A DNA stretch of 32,473 bases from Vibrio nigripulchritudo ATCC 27043 (GCF_000222685.1 NZ_AFWJ01000277.1:1-32473); one strand, 5' to 3'. Counted from the stretch's first letter, positions 1-9,424 are shown. The notes: generated by a model from the letters alone, not told the origin. Numbers and translations: made by a program.

Positions 1-1
1 C

Positions 2-430
2 CTAGGCGAATTCGATGAAGCGGCAGCGTTGGATGCAATGGCAGACGAGCCAGCTCCATTAGCAGAAGATCTAGAGCCAGAAGTTGAAACGCCGGTTCCA
101 GAAGACGTTGCTTCAGAAGAGCTCGAATCGATTGAACTGGATGATACGGACCTTGGTGAGTTCGATGAATCTGCTGCCCTAGATGCAATGGCAGACGAGC
201 CAGCTCCTCTTGCCGAAGATTTGGTATCAGAAATTTCGGATGATGAAGAGAATGAACCAGAATCCATTCAGCTTGATGATTCCGATTTAGGCGAATATGA
301 CGAAGCCGCTGCGCTGCAAGACGCATTCTCCTTGTCTGAAGACACGCCAACAGCGCCAGTTACAGAAGACGACCTAAGCCAGTTTGATGAATCTGCGACC
401 ATGGCTACGTTGCTTTCAGAACCTGATGAG
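2..430 (+). repeat. Tandem acidic repeat units inside fimV
   Basis: Four related units start at about 2, 152, 287 and 374. The first two share 26 identical bases (32-57 and 182-207, exactly 150 bp apart) and encode the same DAMADEPAPLAEDL segment. Units three (LGEYDEAAALQDAF) and four (LSQFDESATMATLL) are more diverged. The repeat probably continues upstream of the window. Such in-frame repeats expand and contract by recombination and lengthen the disordered cytoplasmic arm of FimV. Confidence 0.85.
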
Positions 431-1009
431 GGAGCAATAGGTGGGTTTGATGAGCCACTAGACAGCAAAGTAGTCGACAGCGCAGGTATGGATATCGATG
501 CCATGCTGGAAACGGGTGAAGACTGGAACGGCTTTAATCTGACACCAGAGCAGCAGGCATCCATTTCTGAAGATGTACCAGATGAAGAGAAAGAAGTCTG
601 GGGAGCGGCTGAAACGCTTGAAGAACCTAAAGTTGATGAAGAGGACTGGGCAGATCAGCCTGACTTATCAAATGAGGGAGACGCTGATCAGAAATTCATG
701 AGTGTCGATGAGCTGATGGCTCAGGTTGAGCGTGAAGAAGCCGAATCTGGAGACAAGCCAGACCCTGACGCGGAAGCGCTAGAGCTGGATGTCGGTCTTG
801 ATGAATTCCCAGATGTTTTAGGTAACGTTGAACCATTCGATGTAGACAGCAACAGTGAAGCGGCAGGCAAGCTCGACTTAGCTAAGATTTACGTCGAAAT
901 GAATGACACCGATGGCGCTATCAAGCTTCTTGAAGAAGCCATCGTCTACGGTGATGACGAAGTAAGAAGAGAAGCAAAGTCACTTATCGATAAGTTAAAC
1001 GAAAACTAA
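2..1009 (+). CDS. fimV: FimV C-terminal part (partial, 5' end outside window)
   Basis: The reading frame is open from the first bases of the window, so this is the 3' part of a longer gene and no start codon should be assigned here. The product is extremely acidic and contains repeated units built around LGEFDEAAALDAMADEPAP. It ends in a helical TPR-like segment (AAGKLDLAKIYVEMNDTDGA followed by LLEEAI and a charged tail), which is the FimV C-terminal signature. FimV is an inner-membrane, peptidoglycan-binding polar hub; in Vibrio and Pseudomonas it organises polar and motility factors. The missing N-terminal part would carry the signal, LysM and transmembrane segments. truA follows after a strong terminator, an order common in vibrios. 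Identification is from the C-terminal domain, the acidic repeats and the gene order. Confidence 0.9.
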   Translation, partial: LGEFDEAAALDAMADEPAPLAEDLEPEVETPVPEDVASEELESIELDDTDLGEFDESAALDAMADEPAPLAEDLVSEISDDEENEPESIQLDDSDLGEYDEAAALQDAFSLSEDTPTAPVTEDDLSQFDESATMATLLSEPDEGAIGGFDEPLDSKVVDSAGMDIDAMLETGEDWNGFNLTPEQQASISEDVPDEEKEVWGAAETLEEPKVDEEDWADQPDLSNEGDADQKFMSVDELMAQVEREEAESGDKPDPDAEALELDVGLDEFPDVLGNVEPFDVDSNSEAAGKLDLAKIYVEMNDTDGAIKLLEEAIVYGDDEVRREAKSLIDKLNEN

Positions 1010-1027
1010 GCTACATTGTAAAACCAG

Positions 1028-1056
1028 ACAGGCAGCGACTCGCTGCCTGTTTTTTA
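1028..1056 (+). terminator. Intrinsic terminator after fimV
   Basis: A perfect 10-bp stem (ACAGGCAGCG at 1028-1037 with CGCTGCCTGT at 1041-1050) with a 3-base loop is followed by a run of T. It lies 18 bp after the fimV stop and separates fimV from truA. Confidence 0.9.
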
Positions 1057-1148
1057 TTGGTCATATTGTGACTGCCCAGCATACCTAGCATCTTGAGGTA
1101 ACTTGGGTATATACTCTCCGACCCCGTGAAATTGAGAAGTAAACGACT

Positions 1149-1940
1149 ATGCGAATTGCGTTAGGCATCGAATACGACGGTGCTAAATACTTTGGTTGGC
1201 AACGCCAAAGAGAAGTAGCCAGTGTTCAGGAAAAACTCGAAAAATCTCTGTCTATTGTGGCAAACCATCCTGTTGAAGTGCAGTGCGCAGGCAGAACAGA
1301 TGCAGGCGTGCATGGAACAGGTCAAGTCGTTCACTTTGAAACAACAGCAGTAAGAAAAATGGTGGCATGGACCATGGGGGTTAACGCCAACATGCCTAAA
1401 GACATTGCTGTGCGCTGGGCAAAAGAGGTGCCGGATGAATTTCATGCCCGGTTCTCTGCTACCGCAAGACGCTACCGTTATGTGATCTACAACCACGCCT
1501 ATCGACCAGGAATTTTATCCTCGGGCATCAGCCATTATCATGGCGACTTAGACGAAAAGAAAATGCATTTAGCCGGGCAGTATCTGCTGGGTGAAAATGA
1601 CTTTACGTCTTTTCGGGCAGTTCAGTGCCAGTCCCGGAGCCCGTGGCGAAATATCATGCATTTAAATGTGAGTAGACACGGCAATTACGTTGTCATAGAC
1701 ATTAAAGCGAATGCGTTCGTCCATCATATGGTGAGAAACATCACTGGGAGCCTGATCGAGGTCGGGCGCGGCAACCAAGAACCAGAATGGATCAAATGGT
1801 TGCTGGAAGCTAAGGACAGAAGGCTTGCCGGGGCAACAGCAAAAGCGGAAGGGCTCTACTTAGTTGATGTGGACTACCCTGAAGAGTTTGAGTTGCCTAG
1901 GGAACCGATTGGACCGATATTTCTGCCAGATAATCTCTAA
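1149..1940 (+). CDS. truA: tRNA pseudouridine(38-40) synthase TruA
   Basis: Converts uridines 38, 39 and 40 of the tRNA anticodon arm to pseudouridine in the cytoplasm. The 263-residue product is full length for the family. It contains the catalytic motif [19 protein letters not shown] with the nucleophilic Asp at residue 51 (equivalent to Asp60 of the E. coli enzyme), and near the N terminus [14 protein letters not shown]. The C-terminal half has the expected [19 protein letters not shown] segment. The ATG at 1149 gives the normal N terminus ([11 protein letters not shown]). It follows the fimV terminator, so it needs its own promoter in the 1057-1148 gap. A 201-bp gap then separates it from accD. 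Confidence 0.97.
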   Translation: MRIALGIEYDGAKYFGWQRQREVASVQEKLEKSLSIVANHPVEVQCAGRTDAGVHGTGQVVHFETTAVRKMVAWTMGVNANMPKDIAVRWAKEVPDEFHARFSATARRYRYVIYNHAYRPGILSSGISHYHGDLDEKKMHLAGQYLLGENDFTSFRAVQCQSRSPWRNIMHLNVSRHGNYVVIDIKANAFVHHMVRNITGSLIEVGRGNQEPEWIKWLLEAKDRRLAGATAKAEGLYLVDVDYPEEFELPREPIGPIFLPDNL

Positions 1941-2141
1941 ACAGAACGAATGGGAATTGGTGTTTTTATGGTCACCAAACGCATTGAAAAGTTGTGAGTT
2001 ATCGCACTTTGTTGTTGCTTTAAAATAGGTACAACCAGTTTTTGATCCACAGTGTGAGAATATTGTGTTTTAATCCTCACGCATCATTCAGAATTTGTAT
2101 CTTTCGCATTGAGGCGGAAGAGTTAATAGAAAAGGTCTTCC

Positions 2142-3068
2142 ATGAGTTGGCTTGAAAAAATTTTAAACAAAAGCAGTATCGTAAGCTCACGTAGAGTATC
2201 CATTCCAGAGGGGATTTGGACCAAATGTACCGCCTGTGAGCAGGTTCTGTACTATGCAGAACTAGAGCGTAACTTAGAAGTGTGTCCGAAATGTGACCAT
2301 CACATGCGTATGGGCGCTCGCCGTCGTTTGGAAACTTTCCTTGATGAAGGTGAACGTGAAGAGCTGGCGACTGAGTTAGAGCCTCAAGATAAGCTGAAAT
2401 TTAAAGACTCCAAGCGTTACAAAGAGCGTATTTCTGCTGCTCAGAAAAACAGTGGTGAGAAAGACGCACTTGTTGTAATGAAAGGTGAGTTGTTGGGTTT
2501 GCCTGTTGTCGCTTGTGCATTCGAATTTAAGTTCATGGGTGGTTCCATGGGCTCTGTGGTTGGTGCACGTTTTGTTCGTGCAGTAGAAGCCGCTATCGAG
2601 AACAACTGCGGTCTGGTTTGTTTCTCTGCCAGTGGTGGTGCGCGTATGCAGGAGGCTTTGATGTCTCTGATGCAAATGGCGAAAACCAGTGCAGCACTAG
2701 AGCGTCTTTCTGCTAAAGGTTTGCCTTTCTTCTCTGTGATGACCGACCCGACAATGGGTGGTGTATCAGCAAGTTTGGCAATGCTGGGTGACATTAACAT
2801 CGGTGAGCCGAAAGCTCTGATTGGTTTTGCTGGTCGCCGTGTAATCGAACAGACTGTTCGTGAAGATCTGCCAGAAGGTTTCCAACGCAGTGAATTCTTA
2901 CTGGAGCATGGTGCGATCGATATGATTGTCGATCGTCGTGAAATGCGTCAACGTATCGGTGGTTTGTTGGCAAAACTGACTAACCAGACGTCTCCATTGG
3001 TGGTATCGGTTAACGATTCTCCAAATGAAGAGCAATACGAAGTACCAGTTCCTGACGAAAAAGAGTAA
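2142..3068 (+). CDS. accD: Acetyl-CoA carboxylase carboxyltransferase subunit beta
   Basis: AccD pairs with AccA to transfer carboxyl from carboxybiotin to acetyl-CoA, giving malonyl-CoA, the first step of fatty-acid synthesis. A four-cysteine zinc ribbon is visible at residues 29, 32, 48 and 51 (CTAC then CPKC). It is followed by the crotonase-like carboxyltransferase core, including [20 protein letters not shown] and [15 protein letters not shown]. The length of 308 is normal. The start [10 protein letters not shown] is the conserved N terminus. folC begins only 42 bp downstream, so the two are probably co-transcribed. The 201 bp upstream (1941-2141) is AT-rich and should hold the promoter, but no single -35/-10 pair stands out. 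Confidence 0.98.
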   Translation: MSWLEKILNKSSIVSSRRVSIPEGIWTKCTACEQVLYYAELERNLEVCPKCDHHMRMGARRRLETFLDEGEREELATELEPQDKLKFKDSKRYKERISAAQKNSGEKDALVVMKGELLGLPVVACAFEFKFMGGSMGSVVGARFVRAVEAAIENNCGLVCFSASGGARMQEALMSLMQMAKTSAALERLSAKGLPFFSVMTDPTMGGVSASLAMLGDINIGEPKALIGFAGRRVIEQTVREDLPEGFQRSEFLLEHGAIDMIVDRREMRQRIGGLLAKLTNQTSPLVVSVNDSPNEEQYEVPVPDEKE

Positions 3069-3110
3069 AGTATTCATTAAACAGCCGCTTAAGAATCAGT
3101 TAAGAGTTTA

Positions 3111-4385
3111 ATGAGTCAAAATCAAGTACCACAAGCCACATCACCTCTGTCGATGTGGCTTGATTATTTAGAAAACATCCATACCAGTGCTATCGACCTT
3201 GGTTTGGATCGTGTCCAAGCCGTCGCAGAAAAAGCTGAACTAACCAAACCCGCTCCGACAATCATCACTGTTGCAGGAACCAACGGCAAAGGTTCCACCT
3301 GTGCACTGATGGAAGCCATTTTGCTGGATGCTGGCTATTCAGTCGGTGTTTACAGCTCTCCTCATCTTATTCGCTACACAGAACGCGTCCGAATTAATGG
3401 CGCTGAATTGGAAGAAGCAAAACACGCAGAAGCGTTCGATTTTATCGAGAAACAACGTGGAGAGATCAGCTTAAGCTTCTTTGAGTACGGGACTCTGGCT
3501 GCACTTCGCCTGTTCCAGACAGAAAAAGTCGAAGTGGTGCTTTTAGAAGTCGGGCTTGGTGGTCGTCTTGATGCGACCAATGTGGTGGACCATGATGTAT
3601 CCGTTATTACCAGTCTGGCTCTAGACCATGTGGACTGGTTGGGTGATGACATCAATGTTATTGGCTACGAAAAGGCAGGGATCTTCCGCAGTAATAAACC
3701 TGCGGTGTGTGGTCAGCCCAAAGCGCCAGCGACCGTTGCTGCTCATGCCGATGATATCGGCGCCAAACTTCATCAGGTGGAAATTCAATTCAACTATTCT
3801 GTTGAAGGTGACCGCTGGAAATGGCGCTCAGGGCAGTTCATTTTAGATGACCTTCCACTACCAGGTTTACCTTTGCCAAATGCCGCTACGGCGCTGATGG
3901 CACTCGGTTGTGCAGATTTAGATATATCAGACGTTAACGTTGTAAAAGGGCTGGAAGGCGCAAAACTGGCAGGCAGAATGCAAACCTTGTCTTCTTCACC
4001 TCTCACTTTGCTGGATGTCGCGCATAACCCTCACTCGGCGGGCTACTTGGTTGAGCAGCTTACGAAACTGCACCCGAACAAGAAGATTCACATGGTGGTT
4101 GCCATGTTGCATGACAAGGACATTGAGGAAACACTCAAAGTTTTGGCTCCTGTTGCAACACAATGGTATCCGGCATCACTTGAAGGACCAAGAGCCGCAA
4201 AAGTTGACGAATTAATTACACATTTGCCTTCATATTCAGGCAAGTTTGACAACCCAGTAGATGCATTTGTAAACGCTCAGGCGCAGGCAAAACCAGACGA
4301 CGTTGTTGTCGTTGTCGGTTCATTCCATACGGTAGGTGCTGTACTGGAATACTGGGAGAAAGAAAGGAGCCAGAATGGCGAGTAA
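3111..4385 (+). CDS. folC: Dihydrofolate synthase / folylpolyglutamate synthase
   Basis: Bifunctional Mur-ligase-family enzyme that adds glutamate to dihydropteroate and then extends the polyglutamate tail of folates. Seen: the ATP-binding P-loop AGTNGKGSTCAL (GTNGKGS at residues 56-62), the SPHLIRYTERVRING motif that starts near residue 83, the central EVGLGGRLDATNVVD segment, and the C-terminal domain entry DVAHNPHS near residue 302. The length of 424 is normal. Its last 11 bases overlap the start of dedD, which suggests translational coupling. The accD-folC-dedD-cvpA-purF order matches that of E. coli. Confidence 0.97.
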   Translation: MSQNQVPQATSPLSMWLDYLENIHTSAIDLGLDRVQAVAEKAELTKPAPTIITVAGTNGKGSTCALMEAILLDAGYSVGVYSSPHLIRYTERVRINGAELEEAKHAEAFDFIEKQRGEISLSFFEYGTLAALRLFQTEKVEVVLLEVGLGGRLDATNVVDHDVSVITSLALDHVDWLGDDINVIGYEKAGIFRSNKPAVCGQPKAPATVAAHADDIGAKLHQVEIQFNYSVEGDRWKWRSGQFILDDLPLPGLPLPNAATALMALGCADLDISDVNVVKGLEGAKLAGRMQTLSSSPLTLLDVAHNPHSAGYLVEQLTKLHPNKKIHMVVAMLHDKDIEETLKVLAPVATQWYPASLEGPRAAKVDELITHLPSYSGKFDNPVDAFVNAQAQAKPDDVVVVVGSFHTVGAVLEYWEKERSQNGE

Positions 4386-4909
4386 GTTTCAAAGCAGGCT
4401 AGTGGGGACCATTTTGCTGGTCTCTGTTGGCGTGATTGTTTTGCCAGACCTGCTGGACGGGAAAAAGCAGCACTACAAAGAAGAACTTGCCCCCATACCA
4501 ATCAAACCTGAATTGGAAGGAGAGATGGAAGTCTTTGAAGTGCTGGAACCTGTTGAGGATGATCTGGTGCTTCCAGATAGCCCGGTGTCCGTTACCGTTG
4601 CATCAACCGAATCTGAGCCAGAAGAAATAGAAGTGACACCAAGACCCGTCGCTGAGAAGAACGACTATGCAGATAGCGCTTGGATCATACAACTGATGGC
4701 ACTTAAAAACGTCGAAAACGCCAAAAAAGCTGGTCAAAGACCTTCAGAAACGAGGCTATCAGGCTCATATCAAGCAAGAAAACGAATTTTCACGAGTTAT
4801 CATTGGACCGGATGTTTCTAAACCGAAATTGGAAAAGCAAATCAAGGAATTAGAAAAAATCACCGGAGCCAAAGGTCAACTGTTGAAATTTAAACCACTA
4901 AATCCATAA
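4375..4909 (+). pseudogene. dedD: DedD-like SPOR-domain protein, frameshifted
   Basis: DedD is an inner-membrane divisome protein whose periplasmic SPOR domain binds denuded septal peptidoglycan. The start at 4375 (MASKFQSRLVGTILLVSVGV) gives one N-terminal membrane anchor, followed by an acidic linker. The SPOR domain begins near residue 100 (SAWIIQLMALKNVENAKK). There the frame breaks: six A's at 4723-4728 push translation into a short wrong-frame tail ending at 4821, a 148-residue product. Removing one A restores LVKDLQKRGYQAHIKQENEF, SRVIIGPDV and the expected C terminus up to the stop at 4907-4909, giving 177 residues. The downstream segment is clean coding sequence, so the lesion is recent or a base-calling error. 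It overlaps folC by 11 bases. Confidence 0.85.
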
Positions 4910-4923
4910 GAAAACGTTTGCGT
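4908..4923 (+). promoter_or_regulatory. PurR operator for cvpA-purF
   Basis: Read on the minus strand this is ACGCAAACGTTTTCTT, matching the E. coli PurR box consensus (ACGCAAACGTTTNCNT). It sits 49 bp upstream of cvpA, as in E. coli, and overlaps the last two bases of the dedD stop codon and the likely -35 region. Purine excess (hypoxanthine or guanine bound to PurR) would repress cvpA-purF. Confidence 0.88.
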
Positions 4924-4944
4924 CGCGTTTTTTTCTGTTAAAAT
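4917..4944 (+). promoter_or_regulatory. Probable cvpA-purF promoter
   Basis: A -10 element TAAAAT at 4939-4944 is preceded by TGT, giving an extended -10 form. A weak -35 (TTTGCG or TTGCGT, from 4917/4918) lies 15-16 bp upstream and inside the PurR box, so repressor binding would block polymerase. Position is inferred from sequence only. Confidence 0.6.
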
Positions 4945-4971
4945 GCGCGCCAACTTAAGATGTAGAACAGA

Positions 4972-5463
4972 ATGAACTGGATAGATTTTGTCATTTTAGG
5001 GGTAATCGGGCTATCTGCTGTGATCAGCCTGATTCGTGGCTTTGTGAAAGAAGCATTGTCTCTTGTGATTTGGTTTGGCGCATTTTTTGTCGCCAGTCAC
5101 TATTACGCCAAATTGGCGGTGTACTTTACCAATATTCAAGATGATATGTTTCGAAACGGAGCCGCCATCGCAGCTTTGTTCATCGCTACATTGGTTGTTG
5201 GCTCGTTAGTCAACTATGTTATTGGACAACTGGTGCAAAAAACGGGTCTGTCTGGAACCGACAGAATCTTGGGTATCGTCTTTGGCGGATTACGAGGGAT
5301 TCTGATTGTTTCAGCTGTGCTGTTTTTTATTGATGCATTCACTGCATTGCCAAATTCAGAGTGGTGGATCAACTCGCAATTGATTCCTGAATTCAGCCGA
5401 ATCATAGCGCCGTTTTTCGAGCACTTAAAAGAAACTTCAAGCTTTTTGTCTGGCACTGTGTAG
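4972..5463 (+). CDS. cvpA: CvpA family membrane protein
   Basis: Inner-membrane protein of 163 residues, named for its requirement in colicin V production; its physiological role is unclear, with links to envelope stress tolerance. Four hydrophobic segments are visible: residues about 4-24, 30-47, 62-84 and 102-122. The family motifs are WIDFVILGVIGLSAVISLIR at the N terminus and LSGTDRILGIVFGGLRGILI in the second half. It lies 33 bp upstream of purF and behind the PurR box, so it is the first gene of a purine-repressed operon as in E. coli. Confidence 0.95.
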   Translation: MNWIDFVILGVIGLSAVISLIRGFVKEALSLVIWFGAFFVASHYYAKLAVYFTNIQDDMFRNGAAIAALFIATLVVGSLVNYVIGQLVQKTGLSGTDRILGIVFGGLRGILIVSAVLFFIDAFTALPNSEWWINSQLIPEFSRIIAPFFEHLKETSSFLSGTV

Positions 5464-5496
5464 TGCCAGCTACTGTCAAAAACCGAGGATTATGAC

Positions 5497-7011
5497 ATGT
5501 GTGGTATTGTTGGAATCGTGGGTACAACACCTGTAAATCAGTCAATTTATGACGCATTGACTGTACTACAGCATCGTGGCCAGGATGCCGCTGGTATTAT
5601 TACCATAGAAAGCAATCGTTTTCGTTTGAGAAAAGCGAACGGTCTAGTTAAAGATGTATTTGAAGCCAAACACATGCAACGCCTGCAAGGTACTGTAGGT
5701 ATCGGTCACGTTCGTTACCCAACTGCGGGTAGTTCAAGCGCATCAGAAGCACAGCCTTTCTACGTAAACTCTCCATACGGCATTACACTTGCCCACAACG
5801 GTAACCTAACCAACGCTCACGAGTTGCGCGACCGCCTTTTCGAAACAGCGCGTCGTCACGTAAACACAACATCTGACTCTGAAGTACTTCTCAACATCCT
5901 TGCTCATGAAGTTGACCTGACGAAAGAAGTGACCAAAGACAGCGTTTTCAGTGCAGTTGCGAACGTTCATAAACAAATCCGCGGCGCTTACGCAGTAGCG
6001 GCAATGATCATCGGTCACGGTATGGTTGCATTTCGCGACCCTAACGGCATTCGTCCACTTTGTCTGGGCAAGCGCGAACTGGAAAGCGGACGCACCGAGT
6101 ACATGGTAGCTTCTGAATCTGTAGCATTGGACGCAGTCGGTTTTGACTTTGTTCGTGACGTAGCGCCAGGCGAAGCCATTTACGCAACTTTTGAAGGTGA
6201 GCTGTTCACACAGCAGTGTGCGGAAAACCCTCAGTCCAATCCTTGTATTTTCGAGTTTGTTTACTTTGCTCGTCCTGATTCATTCATCGATAAGATTTCT
6301 GTTTACAGTGCTCGTGTTGAGATGGGCAAGAGACTGGGCGACAAGATCAAGAAAGAGTGGGACGACTTGGATATCGACGTGGTTATCCCGATTCCAGAAA
6401 CGTCTTGCGACATTGCACTGGAAATCGCGCAGATTATCGACAAGCCATACCGACAGGGTTTTGTGAAAAACCGCTACGTAGGTCGTACCTTCATCATGCC
6501 GGGTCAGCAACAGCGTAAGAAATCAGTGCGTCGTAAGCTGAATGCTATCCGTTCTGAGTTCAAGGGTAAGAACGTTCTGCTAGTAGACGATTCCATTGTA
6601 CGTGGTACCACATCAGAGCAAATCATTGAGATGGCTCGCGATTCTGGTGCGAAGAATGTATACATGGTTTCAGCGGCTCCAGAAGTACGCTTCCCGAACG
6701 TTTACGGTATCGATATGCCAAGTGCTAATGAGCTGATTGCACACGGCCGCGATAACGAAGAAATCTGTAAGATGATTGGTGCTGACGCTCTGATTTTCCA
6801 AACCTTGGAAGATTTGGTTTCGGCTGTTGGTACAGGCAATCAAGACATCGCACGATTTGAAAGTTCCGTATTCAACGGCGAATACGTGACGGGCGATGTA
6901 GACCAGCAATACCTGGACTTCTTGGATGGTCTTCGTAATGATGACGCCAAAATTCAGCGCGAAATCCAGCAGGACCTTGCCAACCTAGAGCTGCACAACG
7001 AAGGCGCGTAA
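5497..7011 (+). CDS. purF: Amidophosphoribosyltransferase
   Basis: First committed enzyme of purine synthesis: converts PRPP and glutamine to phosphoribosylamine. The second codon encodes the catalytic Cys (MCGIVGIVG), exposed after removal of Met, which fixes the start at 5497. The N-terminal type-2 glutaminase domain shows [10 protein letters not shown] and [11 protein letters not shown]. The C-terminal phosphoribosyltransferase domain has the PRPP loop [14 protein letters not shown] near residues 360-373. The length of 504 is within one residue of the E. coli enzyme. It is in an operon with cvpA, ends at a strong terminator and is expected to be repressed by PurR. Confidence 0.98.
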   Translation: MCGIVGIVGTTPVNQSIYDALTVLQHRGQDAAGIITIESNRFRLRKANGLVKDVFEAKHMQRLQGTVGIGHVRYPTAGSSSASEAQPFYVNSPYGITLAHNGNLTNAHELRDRLFETARRHVNTTSDSEVLLNILAHEVDLTKEVTKDSVFSAVANVHKQIRGAYAVAAMIIGHGMVAFRDPNGIRPLCLGKRELESGRTEYMVASESVALDAVGFDFVRDVAPGEAIYATFEGELFTQQCAENPQSNPCIFEFVYFARPDSFIDKISVYSARVEMGKRLGDKIKKEWDDLDIDVVIPIPETSCDIALEIAQIIDKPYRQGFVKNRYVGRTFIMPGQQQRKKSVRRKLNAIRSEFKGKNVLLVDDSIVRGTTSEQIIEMARDSGAKNVYMVSAAPEVRFPNVYGIDMPSANELIAHGRDNEEICKMIGADALIFQTLEDLVSAVGTGNQDIARFESSVFNGEYVTGDVDQQYLDFLDGLRNDDAKIQREIQQDLANLELHNEGA

Positions 7012-7038
7012 GCACTTTTAGGTCAGCTAAGAATAACT

Positions 7039-7067
7039 AAGCCAGAGCATTGCTCTGGCTTTTTCTT
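7039..7067 (+). terminator. Intrinsic terminator after purF
   Basis: A 9-bp perfect stem (AGCCAGAGC with GCTCTGGCT, 7040-7048 and 7052-7060) with a 3-base loop, flanked by AA and a T-rich tail (TTTTCTTT). It lies between the convergent purF and lysR genes; the minus-strand tail is not T-rich, so it mainly serves purF. Confidence 0.9.
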
Positions 7068-7072
7068 TGTCT

Positions 7073-7948
7073 CTAAGTCATGGAATGTTGACTGAAGAAA
7101 TCAATCAGCAGACGAACCTTTTCAGGTTGGTGATCCTTGTGATTGTAAAGCATGTACACTTCCCTTGGGTTGGCACTCCAGCCATCTAACACTCGAACCA
7201 GACTTCCGTCTTTGATGTAGGTTTCCAGCATTACGTTGGGCATAAGAGTAATACCAAGCCCGGCAGAGCAGGCACGCCTTACAACGTTAAGCTCGCTGGC
7301 TTCTAGTCGACCACGTTCATTAATGATCACCGTTTCGCCTTCGCTGTTGTTTAACTGCCAGCGCATTAAAGGGTGACCTTTCAGCAGAGCGTGTTCGCGT
7401 AAATCTTCCGCATGTTGCAGAGGTCGATGCAGTTTCAGGTAGTCCGGACTGGCTACCAGAATGTCTTTCACTGAACTGATTTTGCGCACAATGAGACTAG
7501 AGTCACGTTGTGGACCGACTCTGAAAATCACGTCCCATTCTGTTGGGTCAAGTTGGTCAGCCTGATTTGTTGTGGTCAGCTCAATGCGAATTTCAGGGTA
7601 CTCCGCCATAAACTGATTCAGCAACGGCATGATCATTCTTTTGGTGATATTGGCGGGGGCAGATATCTTCAGTTTTCCTGCCGCTCCCCGACAATCATCG
7701 GAAATATTTTCGGCTTTTGAAGCCAGTTGTTTGAGCAATGGGGAACATTCGATATAGAAGCGCTCGCCAGCTTCGGTAAGGGTTAGTTTCCTTGCGTGGC
7801 GATTCAACAATCGCAGGTTCAGGGAGTCTTCCAGTGCCTGAATACGACGGGTGATGGTCGCGACCGGAATCATGGTTTTACGCGACGTTGCAGTGTAGCT
7901 GCCATTCTCGACTACCTGCCGGAAAAGGTTGAGATCATCAAGTTTCAT
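7073..7948 (-). CDS. LysR-family transcriptional regulator
   Basis: The 291-residue protein has a winged helix-turn-helix at residues about 1-60 (MKLDDLNLFRQVVENGSYTA, then the recognition region ATITRRIQALEDSLNLRLLN and RHARKLTLTEAGERFY). The C-terminal two-lobed effector domain follows, with GLGITLMPNVM near residue 235. It resembles the CrgA/PecT-like branch of LysR regulators, but no effector can be assigned. It is divergent from the rssB-like gene and convergent with purF, so it has no obvious metabolic partner. Its own promoter and any autoregulatory site should lie in 7949-8182. Confidence 0.9.
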   Translation of the reverse strand: MKLDDLNLFRQVVENGSYTATSRKTMIPVATITRRIQALEDSLNLRLLNRHARKLTLTEAGERFYIECSPLLKQLASKAENISDDCRGAAGKLKISAPANITKRMIMPLLNQFMAEYPEIRIELTTTNQADQLDPTEWDVIFRVGPQRDSSLIVRKISSVKDILVASPDYLKLHRPLQHAEDLREHALLKGHPLMRWQLNNSEGETVIINERGRLEASELNVVRRACSAGLGITLMPNVMLETYIKDGSLVRVLDGWSANPREVYMLYNHKDHQPEKVRLLIDFFSQHSMT

Positions 7949-8182
7949 TTATAAGACACACAAAAAATGCAAGAGAATTAGTGTAACGCATCTTTTCAGA
8001 AGAAGGTTGTTTTAAGTCAACGATTTTGTGTCGTAGATAGCCCATCGCTTAACGCAATTTGCGGCACGGATAACATTTGGAAAGTTGTAGAAACGCACTT
8101 TACTGACTACTTTTTATGTTAATGAGTAAAAAAATAATAAGACTCATTTAGGAAGCTTTCTTTATTTTTTGAGGTTAGATCC

Positions 8183-9286
8183 ATGATTAAATCAAGCGTA
8201 TTGCAACATCAGGTGGCAAAGGGGGTTGCGTTAGACAAACCCACTGTCATGGTCGTTGATGATGACACTATCTTTCGCCGATTGATTACCAGCTATCTGG
8301 AGTCCAACGGTTACCGAGTTATGGAGGCAGAGGACGGTCTCGACGGTCTCAAGCAACTGCGTACCGAAGTGCCTGACTTGGTTATTTGTGATATCTCTAT
8401 GCCCGTTTTGAACGGAATCGAATTTGTTGAGGAAGTATGCTGGGAGTACCCTTCGCTTCCAATGATAGTTGTATCTGCGACCGAAGAAATGTCCGACGTA
8501 GCGAGAGCTTTGCGTTTCGGCATTAAAGACTTTCTGTCCAAACCTATTGCTGATATGAATCATCTGGAAAAAGCGATCAGCAACACATTAGAAGACGCCG
8601 AAGATAACGACTCGGAGCAGCGCGATTTTGCGAGCCAGTGGTTCCGGGTCGATGAGTCGGGTGATTTACCTGAAGAGCAAGAACTTCACTGGCATCTTGA
8701 ACACCTGCAAAGCAACCCAAATATGGCGCGCGACCTGCTGGAAGCCCTCTTGCCCGAGAGGGATACAAAAGTCGGGGGATGGAAGTGTTCTTACCGTTTA
8801 CTTCAGTCTTCTGAATCCTTACCTCTGGTATTTGATTACGCCTGGGTTATGGACGGTCACTTTGTTTTCTATCTGGTTGATGCCGCTTCTGGGGGCTCCC
8901 AATCCGTCGCGACGACTTTACTGGTCAGGGCATTGTTCAATGACCATCTCCGAAACAACAAGAGCGATACCATCGATCTCAATCACCTGATAGAGGCGGT
9001 AGAGAAAGGCATAGCGTGCTCTGAATATGCGTCTTCTATCAATGCACTGTTCGGTGTTGTCGATATGACGGACAGCTCGTTAGAAGTGGTCTCCGCAGGC
9101 TTGGAAAGTGTGTGGTCAAGTGGAGGTCAAAATATTCACTTGCTGGATGGCATCAAACTGGGAGAGGGGAACACTCGCCACAAAGCCCATTCCAACTTGC
9201 AAGTGCATAGCGGTGGTCAGTTAACACTCAGTAAGGTGGGCTCCAGCAGTTTTTGTCTGGATATTTACCAGGGCAACGTTCAATAG
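8183..9286 (+). CDS. rssB: RssB-like response regulator (RpoS-turnover adaptor type)
   Basis: Residues 20-140 form a receiver domain with the acidic pocket Asp26-28, phosphoacceptor Asp70 (VICDISMP), a Ser/Thr in VVSATEE and Lys120 (LSKP). The C-terminal half is PP2C-like but degenerate: the metal-binding signatures are largely missing, leaving LVDAASGGSQS and LEVVSAGLESVW. This matches E. coli RssB, which delivers the stationary-phase sigma factor RpoS to ClpXP; its PP2C domain is inactive. ICDISMP, the SATE-M-D-A-ALR-G stretch and VSAGL all align with RssB. The ATG at 8183 has a GAGG ribosome-binding site. The gene stands alone. A generic response regulator with the same layout is the alternative. 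Confidence 0.78.
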   Translation: MIKSSVLQHQVAKGVALDKPTVMVVDDDTIFRRLITSYLESNGYRVMEAEDGLDGLKQLRTEVPDLVICDISMPVLNGIEFVEEVCWEYPSLPMIVVSATEEMSDVARALRFGIKDFLSKPIADMNHLEKAISNTLEDAEDNDSEQRDFASQWFRVDESGDLPEEQELHWHLEHLQSNPNMARDLLEALLPERDTKVGGWKCSYRLLQSSESLPLVFDYAWVMDGHFVFYLVDAASGGSQSVATTLLVRALFNDHLRNNKSDTIDLNHLIEAVEKGIACSEYASSINALFGVVDMTDSSLEVVSAGLESVWSSGGQNIHLLDGIKLGEGNTRHKAHSNLQVHSGGQLTLSKVGSSSFCLDIYQGNVQ

Positions 9287-9424
9287 CGATACCTGTTACG
9301 AAATGTAAGAGAAAAGTGAGATCGTTGTTGCGAAGGTGAAATAACCTTTCTGTTTGTGTGTTTTTTCTGGCTGGCGCATTTTATATAGTCATTCGTCTTA
9401 TAAAACGAGGAGAAAAACGGAGCC

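Noticed and set aside
1992-2010. CRP-like site upstream of accD (TGTGA...TCGCA)
   Set aside because: The half-sites are four bases apart instead of six and the second is imperfect, so it is not a credible CRP site.
4723-4729. AAAAAAG in dedD as a programmed -1 slippery site
   Set aside because: The phase is AAA AAA G, not A AAA AAG, and reaching the SPOR frame needs +1, not -1. An indel is the simpler explanation.
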